The notes beneath the pieces are model-generated. The model saw nothing but the letters and a program-made list of their open reading frames with translations, did no database searches and was not told the DNA's origin. Source: Flavobacteriaceae bacterium MAR_2009_75 (GTDB taxonomy: Bacteria; Bacteroidota; Bacteroidia; Flavobacteriales; Flavobacteriaceae). Taken from it: a stretch of 64,000 nucleotides of DNA. This document shows positions 54,797-63,430 of this stretch, piece by piece. Location: contig PHTZ01000001.1 in NCBI GenBank assembly GCA_002813285.1, forward strand, positions 3,285,501-3,349,500, read 5' to 3'. The position numbers and the translations under genes were made by a program. Every line of letters starts with the position of its first letter. The first letter of the stretch is position 1.

Positions 54797-54802
54797 ACGT
54801 AA

Positions 54803-55702
54803 TTAATTGTGTGTCATATATTTACCTTCTATTCTCGTTATCGCTCCACCTCCAAAAGATACACGAAGTTTGTTACTCTCATCTATTCGTTTTTGAAGTT
54901 TTACTATGTTAAAATTGTCCATTAAACCATTTTGCTCAATAGTCAATGTTTCTGTTGTCCATAAGTTATTATTAATCAAATAATATCCAAATGCCGAATT
55001 TCCAGAACCTGTTGCAGGGTCTTCTATGTATCCAAAAGTAGGTGCAAAAACTCGGGTTCTGTAATCGTTCGTTTTTACGCTAACATTTGAAGTGAAAACT
55101 TCTATAATATCCACTTCTTGACTCAAACAATAATCTTTTAGTTCATCTAGTTGGGGAGCAATCGACAAAATAGATTCCAAATCGGTTATTGGAACAATCA
55201 AGGTGGATAATCCTGCATTAATTACTGAAATTGGAAAACCCGAATCAATTTTTCCTTTATCAATCATTAATTTATCCGCTAATTCTCCAACATCTACTGA
55301 AATCACTTTTGCTTCAGGATTCGGTGACATAATAAACACAGAATCAGACTCTTTATATCTATTTTCCACTTTTAAGGTTCCTTTGTTCGTGTTTATGGTA
55401 AGAGTCGGAATATTTGCCACACTATCATCTGTTTTTATCAAGTCATATAGAATAGCAATTGTAGCATGACCGCAAAAGTCAACTTCTCGTTCAGATGAAT
55501 AATATCGTAAATCAAATTCACTTTTTCCAACTTTGGCAACATATCCAACTTCGTTTACAAACCCTTTTAACTCTTTTGCTATTTGTAACATCTCAGTTTC
55601 GGAAATATCCACCAATTTATCCAATAAAATGTAACCAGCAGGGTTTCCATCTGATTTTTCAGTTGCAAATGCGTCTATCTTTTTAAATCTATATTCTATC
55701 AT
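54803..55702 (-). CDS. PhzF-family isomerase
   Basis: A 299-residue PhzF/YddE-like protein starting MIEYRFKKIDAFATEKSDGN. The conserved catalytic Glu lies in GFVNEVGYV, and family motifs VDFCGHATIAI, FAPTFGYIEDPATGSGNSAF are clear. The fold is related to diaminopimelate epimerase. Known members isomerise small metabolites; the substrate is unknown. It is a lone minus-strand gene between two inverted-repeat elements. Confidence 0.93.
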   Translation of the reverse strand: MIEYRFKKIDAFATEKSDGNPAGYILLDKLVDISETEMLQIAKELKGFVNEVGYVAKVGKSEFDLRYYSSEREVDFCGHATIAILYDLIKTDDSVANIPTLTINTNKGTLKVENRYKESDSVFIMSPNPEAKVISVDVGELADKLMIDKGKIDSGFPISVINAGLSTLIVPITDLESILSIAPQLDELKDYCLSQEVDIIEVFTSNVSVKTNDYRTRVFAPTFGYIEDPATGSGNSAFGYYLINNNLWTTETLTIEQNGLMDNFNIVKLQKRIDESNKLRVSFGGGAITRIEGKYMTHN

Positions 55703-55850
55703 GCTTGTGGTATTAACATCCTGTGACCATATTTGTGGTACCGGTTGGTCTATTGTAAGTAGGGCAGGTAAAGAAACTTTACGTTTACGTATGGTCTGCG
55801 AGCCAGAGCTTTTTGTTTTGATTTATTTTTTCTTTTTAATTGCCAAATCC

Positions 55851-55872
55851 ATTCCCGATGGCTATCGGGATT
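55851..55872. repeat. Short palindromic repeat (CCCGAT...ATCGGG)
   Basis: ATTCCCGAT and ATCGGGATT surround a three- to four-base centre. Short palindromes of this CCCGATAGCTATCGGG type are common between genes in Bacteroidota. A single copy is visible in this window. Confidence 0.5.
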
Positions 55873-55895
55873 AGGGACTTAGCAAACACGCCCAA

Positions 55896-55920
55896 GCCAT
55901 TAATTATAGCGTTGTTTGCC
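55896..55920. repeat. Arm of an inverted-repeat element C
   Basis: Read on the minus strand, GGCAAACAACGCTATAATTA and ATGGC directly follow the hxlR-type stop codon and fit the AAC...TATAA...ATGGC pattern of the other elements. The partner arm in the PhzF-HxlR spacer is too diverged to place. Confidence 0.3.
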
Positions 55921-55928
55921 ACTAGTTT

Positions 55929-56342
55929 TTAATCAACATCTAATTTTTTTATTGTTCTTCTTATAAAACTTTTTTTGTCTTTTTTAACATCTTTTAGAAG
56001 AGCTTTTGTTCTATCAGGTATGTCAGCATAATATTTTTCTCCCCATAAATTGATTTCAACAAGTACAGGAAGTAATTCAATACCTTTCTTAGTGAGTTTA
56101 TATAATACTTTTGATTTGCTATTGGGATGTTCAAGTTTTTCAATTACCATATGCTGTTCTAACGTCTTTAATCTTGCTGCTAAAATGTTAGTAGATATTT
56201 TTTCTTCTGATTTTAAAAAATCTCCATAAGTACATTGTTTAGCAAACATTAAATCACGAATAATGATTAATGACCACTTATCTCCCCATAACTCAAGTGA
56301 ACAACTTATCGGACAATTTGACCTGTTTTTATTTTTTGACAT
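55929..56342 (-). CDS. HxlR-family transcriptional regulator
   Basis: A 137-residue regulator from the ATG at 56342 (MSKNKNRSNCPISCSLELWG); the longer frame upstream runs through the operator and is rejected. HxlR features: a paired-Cys N-terminus, GDKWSLIIIRDLMFAKQCTY, then the winged helix KISTNILAARLKTLEQHMVI and LYKLTKKGIELLPVL. Such regulators often sense electrophiles or oxidants through the Cys. It is divergent from an alpha/beta hydrolase, with two near-identical operators between them. Confidence 0.92.
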   Translation of the reverse strand: MSKNKNRSNCPISCSLELWGDKWSLIIIRDLMFAKQCTYGDFLKSEEKISTNILAARLKTLEQHMVIEKLEHPNSKSKVLYKLTKKGIELLPVLVEINLWGEKYYADIPDRTKALLKDVKKDKKSFIRRTIKKLDVD

Positions 56343-56360
56343 AAAAATAATTTTTGAAAT

Positions 56361-56377
56361 ACTTGCAAAACGCAAGT
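56361..56377. promoter_or_regulatory. HxlR operator copy 1
   Basis: ACTTGCAAAACGCAAGT: six-base arms ACTTGC and GCAAGT around five bases. It lies 19 bases from the regulator start and its twin begins 33 bases downstream, about three helical turns. Confidence 0.7.
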
Positions 56378-56393
56378 GAATTTTTATATTTAC

Positions 56394-56410
56394 ACTTGCA
56401 AAATGCAAGT
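56394..56410. promoter_or_regulatory. HxlR operator copy 2
   Basis: ACTTGCAAAATGCAAGT is identical to the first copy except for one central base. It lies 26 bases before the alpha/beta hydrolase start, so the regulator probably controls both divergent genes. Confidence 0.7.
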
Positions 56411-56435
56411 AAATATATAATTAAAATTTTTAAGA

Positions 56436-57269
56436 ATGAAAAATTCAAATACGATGAACACGGAATATGCAAATATTGATGATTTAAGAATTGCTTATAG
56501 AAAAAAAGGTAATGGCACTTCAATTATTTTGGCAAATAGGTTTAGAGGTACTTTGGACACATGGGACCCACTTTTCTTAGATTTATTATCAGAAAACAAT
56601 ACGGTAATTACTTTTGATTATACTGGTGTTGGCTATTCTGAAGGTGAATTGCCCACGGATATTAAAGAGGTTGCGGGTCAAATAGTAAAACTTGCTGACT
56701 ATTTAAAAATTGATAAATTTTTTGTATTAGGTTGGTCTTATGGTGGTTGGGTAGCACAATATGTAACATTTATAAATACTTCAAGAGTTTTAAAAACCGT
56801 AATAATTGGAAGTAATCCAATTGGGAAAAATGAACTGCCTCTTGAACCACTGTTCTTAAAACACGCCTTAAAACCAATAAATGACTTAGAGGATGAAATT
56901 ATTATTTTTTATGAACCTAAATCAGAAAAGAGTAGAAAAGCAGCTGAAGAATCTAGAAGTAGAATTTATTCTAACATAGATATTTCAAAAATTCCATCCA
57001 GGCAAGAAGAATTTAACCGCTATTTTGCTGTTGCACCATCAGTGGTAGAGGATAAAGAAAAATTTAGAGAAAAGTATACAACTTTACAAACACCAATTTT
57101 AGTCATTTCATCAGATCACGATATATCTTATGCTACGGAAAATTGGTTTCCACTTCTAAAAAATGCTCCTACAATTCAACATATTATATTACCAGATTCA
57201 GGTCATGCAATGCATTTTCAATACCCTGAATTATCAACTAAATATATTGACATATTCCTGAGAAATTAA
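56436..57269 (+). CDS. Alpha/beta hydrolase
   Basis: A 277-residue cytosolic alpha/beta hydrolase; a second ATG at 56454 is possible. The nucleophile is Ser101 in LGWSYGGWVAQ, acid Asp near ISSDHDISYA and His in DSGHAMHFQ. The usual HGxxG oxyanion motif is replaced by ANRFRGT. The substrate is unknown. It is divergent from the HxlR gene and shares two operators, so it is probably the regulated gene. Confidence 0.9.
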   Translation: MKNSNTMNTEYANIDDLRIAYRKKGNGTSIILANRFRGTLDTWDPLFLDLLSENNTVITFDYTGVGYSEGELPTDIKEVAGQIVKLADYLKIDKFFVLGWSYGGWVAQYVTFINTSRVLKTVIIGSNPIGKNELPLEPLFLKHALKPINDLEDEIIIFYEPKSEKSRKAAEESRSRIYSNIDISKIPSRQEEFNRYFAVAPSVVEDKEKFREKYTTLQTPILVISSDHDISYATENWFPLLKNAPTIQHIILPDSGHAMHFQYPELSTKYIDIFLRN

Positions 57270-57330
57270 AAAAATAATCCTATGAATAAAATGAATTAAG
57301 TTCGTAGAGAGTGCTGTATTTAACTTGTGA

Positions 57331-57492
57331 CTAACGGCTACGTTTATGAAAAGTAGCGCTGAAAATAAGCGATAACTTTTCGGTTGAACCACAAGGCATT
57401 TTTTCTTTTCTAGCTTTTCAGTTCTAAAATACTAGAATTAAAAATTTGTAAAATATTTAAAGTTTCTCAAAATTTTCGGCGCTATTTTATCG
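57331..57492. repeat. Inverted-repeat element D
   Basis: TAGCGCTGAAAAT (57354-57366) and ATTTTCGGCGCTA (57472-57484) form a 13-bp inverted repeat with one mismatch. The outer left part CTAACGGCTACGTTTATGAA fits the pattern of the other elements. It spans nearly the whole spacer between the convergent alpha/beta hydrolase and SnoaL-like genes and touches the latter's stop codon. Confidence 0.5.
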
Positions 57493-58035
57493 GCCCTCTG
57501 CGCCGAGTTGGCGAAGGAAACTTCTATAATCTGTCTGAACCCATTCTTCCACCAGTCTGCCTTTATCGTCAAATTGAAAGATATTTATAAGGTTCCAAGT
57601 TATTTCCTTTCCATTGGGTGGCAAGGAACCAACAGGAGAATGTGTAAATTCTCTAACAAACTTGCCCTTAATCCAAGTTTGACAAGCTACAAAATTACCA
57701 TCCACCACAATTTTTCCTCGTTCTATAGAGCGATTATCAAAAGCGGCACGTATAGATTTAAAATAGTTTGTAAGACCTTCATAATCTGTTTCAAAACCAT
57801 CGGGACCGTGAAATTTGAAATTTTCTGCATCAAAATAAGTGTCACATTCTGTCTGATTTTCACCAGACACCTCTAATTCTCCAGCCCTTATTAAATTCGA
57901 TACAAGTGTTTCACGTTTTGAGTCTGATTGTTGAAGTTTCTTACTGTTCTTTGAGGATTCATTTTCATTGCTCTTCATATCATTACAACTTACTAAAAGG
58001 AAAATAGCCAAAGCAGCTAAACATTGTTTTCTCAT
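57487..58035 (-). CDS. SnoaL/NTF2-like lipoprotein (ester cyclase-like)
   Basis: A 182-residue protein with a lipoprotein leader (MRKQCLAALAIFLLVSCNDM, Cys17). The remainder is a SnoaL-type NTF2-like fold: TYFDAENFKFHGPDGFETDY, KSIRAAFDNRSIERG, and the ending FQFDDKGRLVEEWVQTDYRS. Members include polyketide cyclases and many proteins of unknown function. Its stop lies inside the right arm of an inverted-repeat element. Confidence 0.85.
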   Translation of the reverse strand: MRKQCLAALAIFLLVSCNDMKSNENESSKNSKKLQQSDSKRETLVSNLIRAGELEVSGENQTECDTYFDAENFKFHGPDGFETDYEGLTNYFKSIRAAFDNRSIERGKIVVDGNFVACQTWIKGKFVREFTHSPVGSLPPNGKEITWNLINIFQFDDKGRLVEEWVQTDYRSFLRQLGAEGR

Positions 58036-58113
58036 AACCTATATTCTAATTATACAAAATTAAAGAGGTTGTAGATGGTGAAAATATGTGAGTCAATCTA
58101 ATGATTACAAAAT

Positions 58114-59025
58114 TCAAATATTTCTGTATTGTGTTGGAGTTTTTCCTATATGCTTTTTGAAAAAATTATTGAAATGAGTGGCTTCCTTAAAAGCCAAACA
58201 ATAGGCAATTTCTGCACTATTCCAATCCGTATTACGTAATAGGTGTTTTGCTTCTTGCAAGATTCTTAAAGCAATAATCTCTGACGTAGACTTCCCGTAC
58301 TTTTTCTTTAAAACTTTATTTAAATGGTTTACGTGAACAGAAAGATTTGTTGCGAATTCAGATGCAGCACGTAGTTGAATGGTTTCATTGGGGTTTTCTA
58401 AAGGAAATTGCATTTCTAACAAATCTTGGAACAAGGTTGCTAACCGTTCATTAGCAGTAGATGTTGTATCTTCTGTTATTTCTGAGGGATACATTTTTGC
58501 CGCACTATGCATAATTTGAAAAATTAAATTACGCAATAAATCGTTTTTGTGTTTGTAATCTGACTTTAGCTCGGTTTCAATTTCCTTGAAAACAAGCTCT
58601 ATTTTTTCGTATTGCTCATCAGAAAGTTCATAAAGAGGAGTTCCGCCAGGTTTAAAAAAAGAATACTCTTTTAAATTACCAAAGTTTTGAAAAAACTCTG
58701 GTTTAAATACACAGAAGTATCCTGTTTGATTTTTATCTAACTGTTCCCAATGAAATGGAATCATAGGGTTTGTAAACAATAAGGATTTCCTTTTTGTTTC
58801 GTAAACTTTGTCAGCGTAATAAAGCCTATTCTTGGCTTTAGCTAAAGTTATTTTATAATAGTCCCTTCTTCTATAAGGCAGCTTTGTGCTATCACACCCA
58901 AAAAAATCCTCAAAACGAAATGTATTAAAAAGCAAAGACTCATTACTAAAAGACTCATTACTATTAGATGCTGATTGTAAAAATGCCTGCTCTCTAAATA
59001 TTTTTCGTGTATCTGAATTTTCCAT
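58114..59025 (-). CDS. AraC-family transcriptional regulator
   Basis: A 303-residue regulator with an N-terminal sensing domain (FGCDSTKLPYRRRDYYKITL) and a C-terminal AraC/XylS double helix-turn-helix: ASEFATNLSVHVNHLNKVLK and AEIAYCLAFKEATHFNNFFK, ending KHIGKTPTQYRNI. The signal is unknown. It follows a second AraC gene by 52 bases; both precede or surround an aldo/keto reductase gene, which may be a target. Confidence 0.93.
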   Translation of the reverse strand: MENSDTRKIFREQAFLQSASNSNESFSNESLLFNTFRFEDFFGCDSTKLPYRRRDYYKITLAKAKNRLYYADKVYETKRKSLLFTNPMIPFHWEQLDKNQTGYFCVFKPEFFQNFGNLKEYSFFKPGGTPLYELSDEQYEKIELVFKEIETELKSDYKHKNDLLRNLIFQIMHSAAKMYPSEITEDTTSTANERLATLFQDLLEMQFPLENPNETIQLRAASEFATNLSVHVNHLNKVLKKKYGKSTSEIIALRILQEAKHLLRNTDWNSAEIAYCLAFKEATHFNNFFKKHIGKTPTQYRNI

Positions 59026-59077
59026 AATACAAGTTTTTAAAAAGTGGTTATTTCCTTAGGTTGGATTTCGCATAATA

Positions 59078-59989
59078 TTAATTAAATGAATTACGGTATT
59101 CTAAAGGTGATAAATCGGTTTTACTTTTAAATAGTCTATTGAACGATTGCGAATGTTCAAAACCAAGCTGAAAAGCAATCTCGCCAATAGATTTTGAAGT
59201 AGTGGTTAAATATTCTTTAGCTTTTTCTATGAGTTTAGAATGAATATGTTGCTGCGTATTTTGCCCTGTAATGGTTCTTAACATATCGCTCAAATAATTT
59301 GCGGAAACGTTCATTTCTTCTGCAATACTTTTAACTGTTGGTAATTTTGATTCCTTACGTTCATCAAAATATTCTGATAGCTTACTTTCAAAATTGGCGA
59401 GCAAATCGTTACTCGCCATTTTTCTAGTGATAAATTGCCTGTTGTAAAAACGGTTGCAATAATTAAGTAATAATTCAAGATTCGAAACAATCACGTCTTG
59501 ACTATACAAGTCAATCGTTGAATTGTATTCGTTTTGAATATTTTGCACCAAGTTTTCTATAATTTGTTCTTCTTTGTCTGAAAGGTGCAAAGCCTCGTTT
59601 ACACCATAGGAAAAGAAACCATATTTTTTAATGATTTTTGATAAACCATAATTTGCAATCAATTCTGGATGAAATAATAACGACCAACCATCACTATTTC
59701 TTTCCCCTTTTTCGTCAATTGCCAACACTTGATTGGGCGAAAGAAAAGACATTGTGCCTTCGTCAAAATCATAATGGCCTTTTCCATATTTAAGTTGACC
59801 TTGAAAACTTTTTTTGATAGTAACATTATAAAAGTTAAGTACCATTTTTTGGTTACCTAAATCTGTTTGTTCTCTTTCTTGCGAATGGTCAATTAACGTA
59901 ATTAAAGGATTTGTAGGTTTTGGTAAACCTAAAATCCGATGTAACTCGGTTATCGAATTTATGATTTTCGGTCTGTCAGTATGTTCCAT
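59078..59989 (-). CDS. AraC-family transcriptional regulator
   Basis: A 303-residue regulator. Sensing domain in residues 1-180; C-terminal HTH pair in VKSIAEEMNVSANYLSDMLR and IGEIAFQLGFEHSQSFNRLF, ending LSPLEYRNSFN. It differs clearly from its neighbour at 58114-59025, so it is not a recent duplicate. It begins nine bases after an aldo/keto reductase gene on the same strand, suggesting a shared transcript and possible autoregulation of that enzyme. Confidence 0.93.
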   Translation of the reverse strand: MEHTDRPKIINSITELHRILGLPKPTNPLITLIDHSQEREQTDLGNQKMVLNFYNVTIKKSFQGQLKYGKGHYDFDEGTMSFLSPNQVLAIDEKGERNSDGWSLLFHPELIANYGLSKIIKKYGFFSYGVNEALHLSDKEEQIIENLVQNIQNEYNSTIDLYSQDVIVSNLELLLNYCNRFYNRQFITRKMASNDLLANFESKLSEYFDERKESKLPTVKSIAEEMNVSANYLSDMLRTITGQNTQQHIHSKLIEKAKEYLTTTSKSIGEIAFQLGFEHSQSFNRLFKSKTDLSPLEYRNSFN

Positions 59990-59998
59990 ATTTATTAG

Positions 59999-61033
59999 TT
60001 AGGATAAAAAATCTTGTCCGCTACTTCGGTCTGCGGTCATTACTTCTACCACATTTTTTGGATACTCAATCGGTAATTGACTAACTTCGTTTAGTTTGTC
60101 TAATTCTTCTGCGGTAAATTCAATGTTAACAGCTTTTAAATTGTCTTGAAGTTGTGTCATTTTTGTAGCACCAATGATTATACTCGTAACAACTGATTGA
60201 TGTAACAACCACGCTAAAGCTAATTGAGCAACTGAAAATTCTTTATGCTCTGCCATTGGATGAAGTACGTCTAAAACATCAAATGCTCTTTCTTTGTGGA
60301 AAGGCTCAAATGGAAAATCGTTCAAACGACCTTTTTCGTTTTTTCCGTCTCTTTTGTATTTTCCAGTCAAAAGTCCACCACTTAAAGGACTCCAAACCAT
60401 TAATCCTACTTTTTGGTCTTCTAATAACGGAATCATTTCACGTTCTAAATCTCTATTATCAAGCGAATAATTAGCTTGTAAAGAGGCAAATTTCTCTAAA
60501 TTATTGTAGGTTGAATGCCCTAACGCCTTCATTAAATGCCAAGCCATAAAATTACTTGCTCCAATGTAACGAACTTTACCGCTACGCACTAAATCGTCTA
60601 AAGCTCTCAAAGTTTCCTCAATTGGTGTTAATGGGTCGGAAGTGTGTAATTGGTATAGGTCGATATAGTCTGTATTCAATCTTTTTAGACTTTCATCTAC
60701 TTGCTGAATGATATGCTTTCTCGACAAACCTCTGTCATTTTCGCCTTGCCCCATACTCCCTCTAACTTTCGTTGCCAAAACGAGGTCGTCTCTTTTTATC
60801 GAAAGATTTTTAATTGCTTTTCCAATCATTATTTCTGAAAGTCCTTCTGAATAAATGTTGGCAGTATCTATAAAATTGACGCCTGCATCAATTACGGTTT
60901 TTATTTGTTGGTCCACTTCTTGCTGACCTAAATCACCCATATAGCTGAAAAATCCTTTTCCGCCATAATTCATTGTTCCCAAACATAGTGTTGAGACTTT
61001 TAAGCCTGTGTTACCTAAAATTTTGTAGTTCAT
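59999..61033 (-). CDS. Aldo/keto reductase
   Basis: A 344-residue NADPH-dependent barrel enzyme from the ATG at 61033 (MNYKILGNTGLKVSTLCLG). The catalytic tetrad is visible: Asp and Tyr in DTANIYSEGLSE, Lys in VLATKVRGS and His in YQLHTSDPLTP; the C-terminal cofactor region has SIIIGATKMTQLQDNLKA. It reduces aldehydes or ketones; the substrate is unknown. It is followed by two AraC regulators. Confidence 0.93.
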   Translation of the reverse strand: MNYKILGNTGLKVSTLCLGTMNYGGKGFFSYMGDLGQQEVDQQIKTVIDAGVNFIDTANIYSEGLSEIMIGKAIKNLSIKRDDLVLATKVRGSMGQGENDRGLSRKHIIQQVDESLKRLNTDYIDLYQLHTSDPLTPIEETLRALDDLVRSGKVRYIGASNFMAWHLMKALGHSTYNNLEKFASLQANYSLDNRDLEREMIPLLEDQKVGLMVWSPLSGGLLTGKYKRDGKNEKGRLNDFPFEPFHKERAFDVLDVLHPMAEHKEFSVAQLALAWLLHQSVVTSIIIGATKMTQLQDNLKAVNIEFTAEELDKLNEVSQLPIEYPKNVVEVMTADRSSGQDFLS

Positions 61034-61196
61034 TTTTATTGTTTTTGTACTGTGCAAAGTTCGCCGACTAACAAAAACAATATGTAACTAAATTCAGTTG
61101 TGTTGTAACCGAAATGAAGATTTTTACCTAAATTTTAATGGCTCGCACAGATTTTTACCTATTACAGCTAACGAGTTACGTGGTTTAGCATGTAAT

Positions 61197-62332
61197 TTAG
61201 CACTCGGTAGTTAAATCTTTGAAAAAGTCTTTTATGTCTTTTGCCATTAAGTCTGGCTGTTCCATTCCAGCAAAATGTCCACCAGCCGGCATTTCGGTCC
61301 AATGAGTCATATTGAAACCTTTTTCGATATATGAACGTGGTGGCGTAGGCAATTCTTTTGGGAATTTTGCAAACCCAACCGGAATTTTTATAAAATCGTT
61401 TTCGCCAAATTTTAAGGGGTGTTTACTGTTTTCATTATACATTCGGATTGATGAATGAATAGTTTGAGTAATCCAATAGAGTGTCACGTTGGCAAGTAGT
61501 TCATCCTTTGTAAACACAGAATGGATTTCTTCATTGTTATCGCTCCACGAATTAAATTTTTCAATGATCCAAGCGCATAATCCAATGGATGAATCATTTA
61601 ATCCAAAAGCCAATGTTATGGGCTTGGTACTTTGTATGTGAGAATATGCAGCTTCTTTAGAAGCCCAATCCAATGCGTATTTTGGAAGGCTACTACTTCA
61701 TCTGTCAATTGCTCCCCGTCTTTTAAAAACGGTGTATAAGAGCCAGAAATGTAATTCAGGTGCAAACCAATTAGGTTTAGAGGATATTTTAAAGCGAGCC
61801 AAGAGCTAACTCCAGAACCAATATCGCCACCTTGTGCCCCATATCTTTCATACCCTAATTCCATCATTAACTTGTGCCATAAATGAGCCACGAATTCTGA
61901 ATTGCAACCTTCAACCTGACTTTTACCGGAATACCCAAATCCAATAACGGAAGGAATCACTAAATCAAAGGAAATTTCATCATTATCAGTCAACATAGGT
62001 ATAAGCTTAAGCATTTCGATAAAGGAACCCGGCCAACCGTGAGTTATGATTAATGGAATGTTTTTTTCCCCTTTTCCTTTAACGTGTATAAAGTGGATGT
62101 CATAACCATCAATGGTTGCAATGAAATTCGGGAAAGAATTTATTTCAGCCTCTACTTTTCTCCAGTTAAATTCGTACAGCCAATAATTGGATAATTCTTT
62201 CATAAAAGAAAGGTTGGTTCCGTAAATCCAATTTGAGTTGGATATTTCATCTGGCCAACATGTATTTTTAATTCTATTCTTTAAGTCGTCAAGAATTTCT
62301 TCGGAAATATTTGCTGAAAATGGTTTTATCAT
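61197..62332 (-). pseudogene. Epoxide hydrolase, frameshifted
   Basis: Two overlapping frames make one alpha/beta hydrolase of the epoxide hydrolase family. The N-terminal part (from 62332) has the EHN domain (IKPFSANISEEILDDLKNRI) and nucleophile Asp in GAQGGDIGSGVSSWLALKYP. The C-terminal part resumes in another frame near 61685 (KYALDWASKEAAYSHIQSTK, then LAFGLNDSSIGLCAWIIEKF) with His in MPAGGHFAGMEQP. The shift sits at a run of four T at 61680-61683; adding one base restores an uninterrupted protein of about 378 residues. It may be a genuine pseudogene or an assembly error. Confidence 0.75.
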
Positions 62333-62374
62333 TTTAATTATTGGTTCAATTTTTTTGTTCTAACTCAAATGGCA

Positions 62375-62504
62375 GTTAACGATTTTGTATATGAGCTGTG
62401 GCGTATCTGGGCACGAAACTCTTCAAATAAAAACTGGCTTCGGAAAATCAGAAGGTTTTTTCAAGTGGGGATTGACCGAGCCACGATTCACATACTCTGT
62501 TGGC
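62375..62504. repeat. Inverted-repeat element F
   Basis: The left arm (62375-62402) has GTTAACGATTTTGTATATGA and then GTGGC. The right arm (62480-62504), on the opposite strand, has GCCAACAGAGTATGTGAATC then GTGGC. The arms share the pattern AAC...GTATRTGA...GTGGC around a loop of about 77 bases. It fills the DUF4287-epoxide hydrolase spacer. Confidence 0.45.
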
Positions 62505-62527
62505 AATTGCCTTTATTCTGTTCTGGC

Positions 62528-62749
62528 TTAATCAGGTTTTTTTCCTTTCAATAGAGCATAAATTGCCATTGAATGTCCGTGTCCTAATTCAAATTCTTGT
62601 TTTAACCAATCTGTAATTTGGGTCGCTTTTACTCCATCTTTAATTTTTCCATTTTGGGTAAATCCCTTTTTTTTGGCAAGTTCCTTAAAGTCCGATGGTG
62701 TTTTTCCTGTTTTTACTTGAATATTATCGAGATAAGCTTGAAATGACAT
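62528..62749 (-). CDS. DUF4287 domain-containing small protein
   Basis: A 73-residue protein matching DUF4287: MSFQAYLDNIQVKTGKTPSD, then KATQITDWLKQEFELGHGHS. The conserved GHGHSMAIYA motif is present. Function unknown; relatives are found with small-molecule-binding domains. It lies ten bases after an NTF2-like gene on the same strand, probably as one transcript. Confidence 0.88.
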   Translation of the reverse strand: MSFQAYLDNIQVKTGKTPSDFKELAKKKGFTQNGKIKDGVKATQITDWLKQEFELGHGHSMAIYALLKGKKPD

Positions 62750-62759
62750 TTTAAATGAT

Positions 62760-63143
62760 TTAATTTTTTATTTTAATTGCATATGATGTTATTGATTTTA
62801 CTTTCGCACCTTTCGCTCCACTAAATTCGTAAAAGTCCGAAAACGCATATTCTTTTCCGTTCTGCATTTTCATAATTCCGCTTACAGCACCTTCTTTTCC
62901 GTGAGTTAAAATTCGGTCGAGTGTTAATTCCGATGCTTTTTTCGTTTTCATCTTTTCCAATTCCAATATAAACTTTTCTTTTCCCTCAATTTTTTTGTCG
63001 CCAATGATTTGCCAAATAATTTTGTCCGTTACGCTCTCTGTCAGAAAATCCAAATTTCCTTTCGCAAAGGCGATATTAATCTCTTTTAGAAACTCTTTTT
63101 TAGGTGCATTTCCGCAATCAGCACTTACGGTTATTTTTGTCAT
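62760..63143 (-). CDS. NTF2-like (SnoaL-type) protein
   Basis: A 127-residue cytosolic protein of the NTF2 superfamily: CGNAPKKEFLKEINIAFAKG, then VTDKIIWQIIGDKKIEGKEK and FSDFYEFSGAKGAKVKSI. Such folds bind small hydrophobic ligands or act as cyclases; no specific role is known. It is followed by DUF4287. No signal peptide, unlike the SnoaL lipoprotein at 57487-58035. Confidence 0.85.
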   Translation of the reverse strand: MTKITVSADCGNAPKKEFLKEINIAFAKGNLDFLTESVTDKIIWQIIGDKKIEGKEKFILELEKMKTKKASELTLDRILTHGKEGAVSGIMKMQNGKEYAFSDFYEFSGAKGAKVKSITSYAIKIKN

Positions 63144-63184
63144 TTTTCCGAATCTTTAATTTCGGTTTCGAGTTTTTTTCAGCT

Positions 63185-63430
63185 TGTAGGTTGTCGTACC
63201 GAAAGGTACGTAAAAAGCAAAAAAACAAGTGAGCACACCAGATTGCATATAGCTGCTGATATGTACAGTTGTCCTCGATGACACCTGAAGGTGATAAAAA
63301 TAGGATGGTCCCTTATCCTACGGCCCTTGCAATCTGACATAGCGCGGTGATGATGTCGACTTGCTTTGGGCTGCATTGTCTGCGAAGCGGCGCAGTTAAA
63401 AGTACGCCGCAGGCGTATTCGACATCATCG
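63185..63430. other. Highly structured GC-rich intergenic block, possible RNA or mobile-element remnant
   Basis: Several stems are perfect: CGTACC-GAAA-GGTACG (63195-63210, a GNRA-type tetraloop), AGATTGCA with TGCAATCT enclosing smaller hairpins CACCT/AGGTG and TAGGAT/ATCCTA, GCGGCG (63387-63392) with CGCCGC (63405-63410), and an 11-bp inverted repeat GATGATGTCGA (63349-63359) / TCGACATCATC (63419-63429). No protein is credible here. It could be a non-coding RNA or the end of a transposon-like element; no family was recognised. Confidence 0.45.

Noticed and set aside
63179-63376. A 65-codon frame across the folded block
   Set aside because: It is rich in Arg, His and Cys with no family resemblance and overlaps perfect stems, so structure explains it better.
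63185-63430. Group II intron or RNase P / SRP / tmRNA fragment
   Set aside because: No domain V-like hairpin and none of the conserved cores of these RNAs was recognised.
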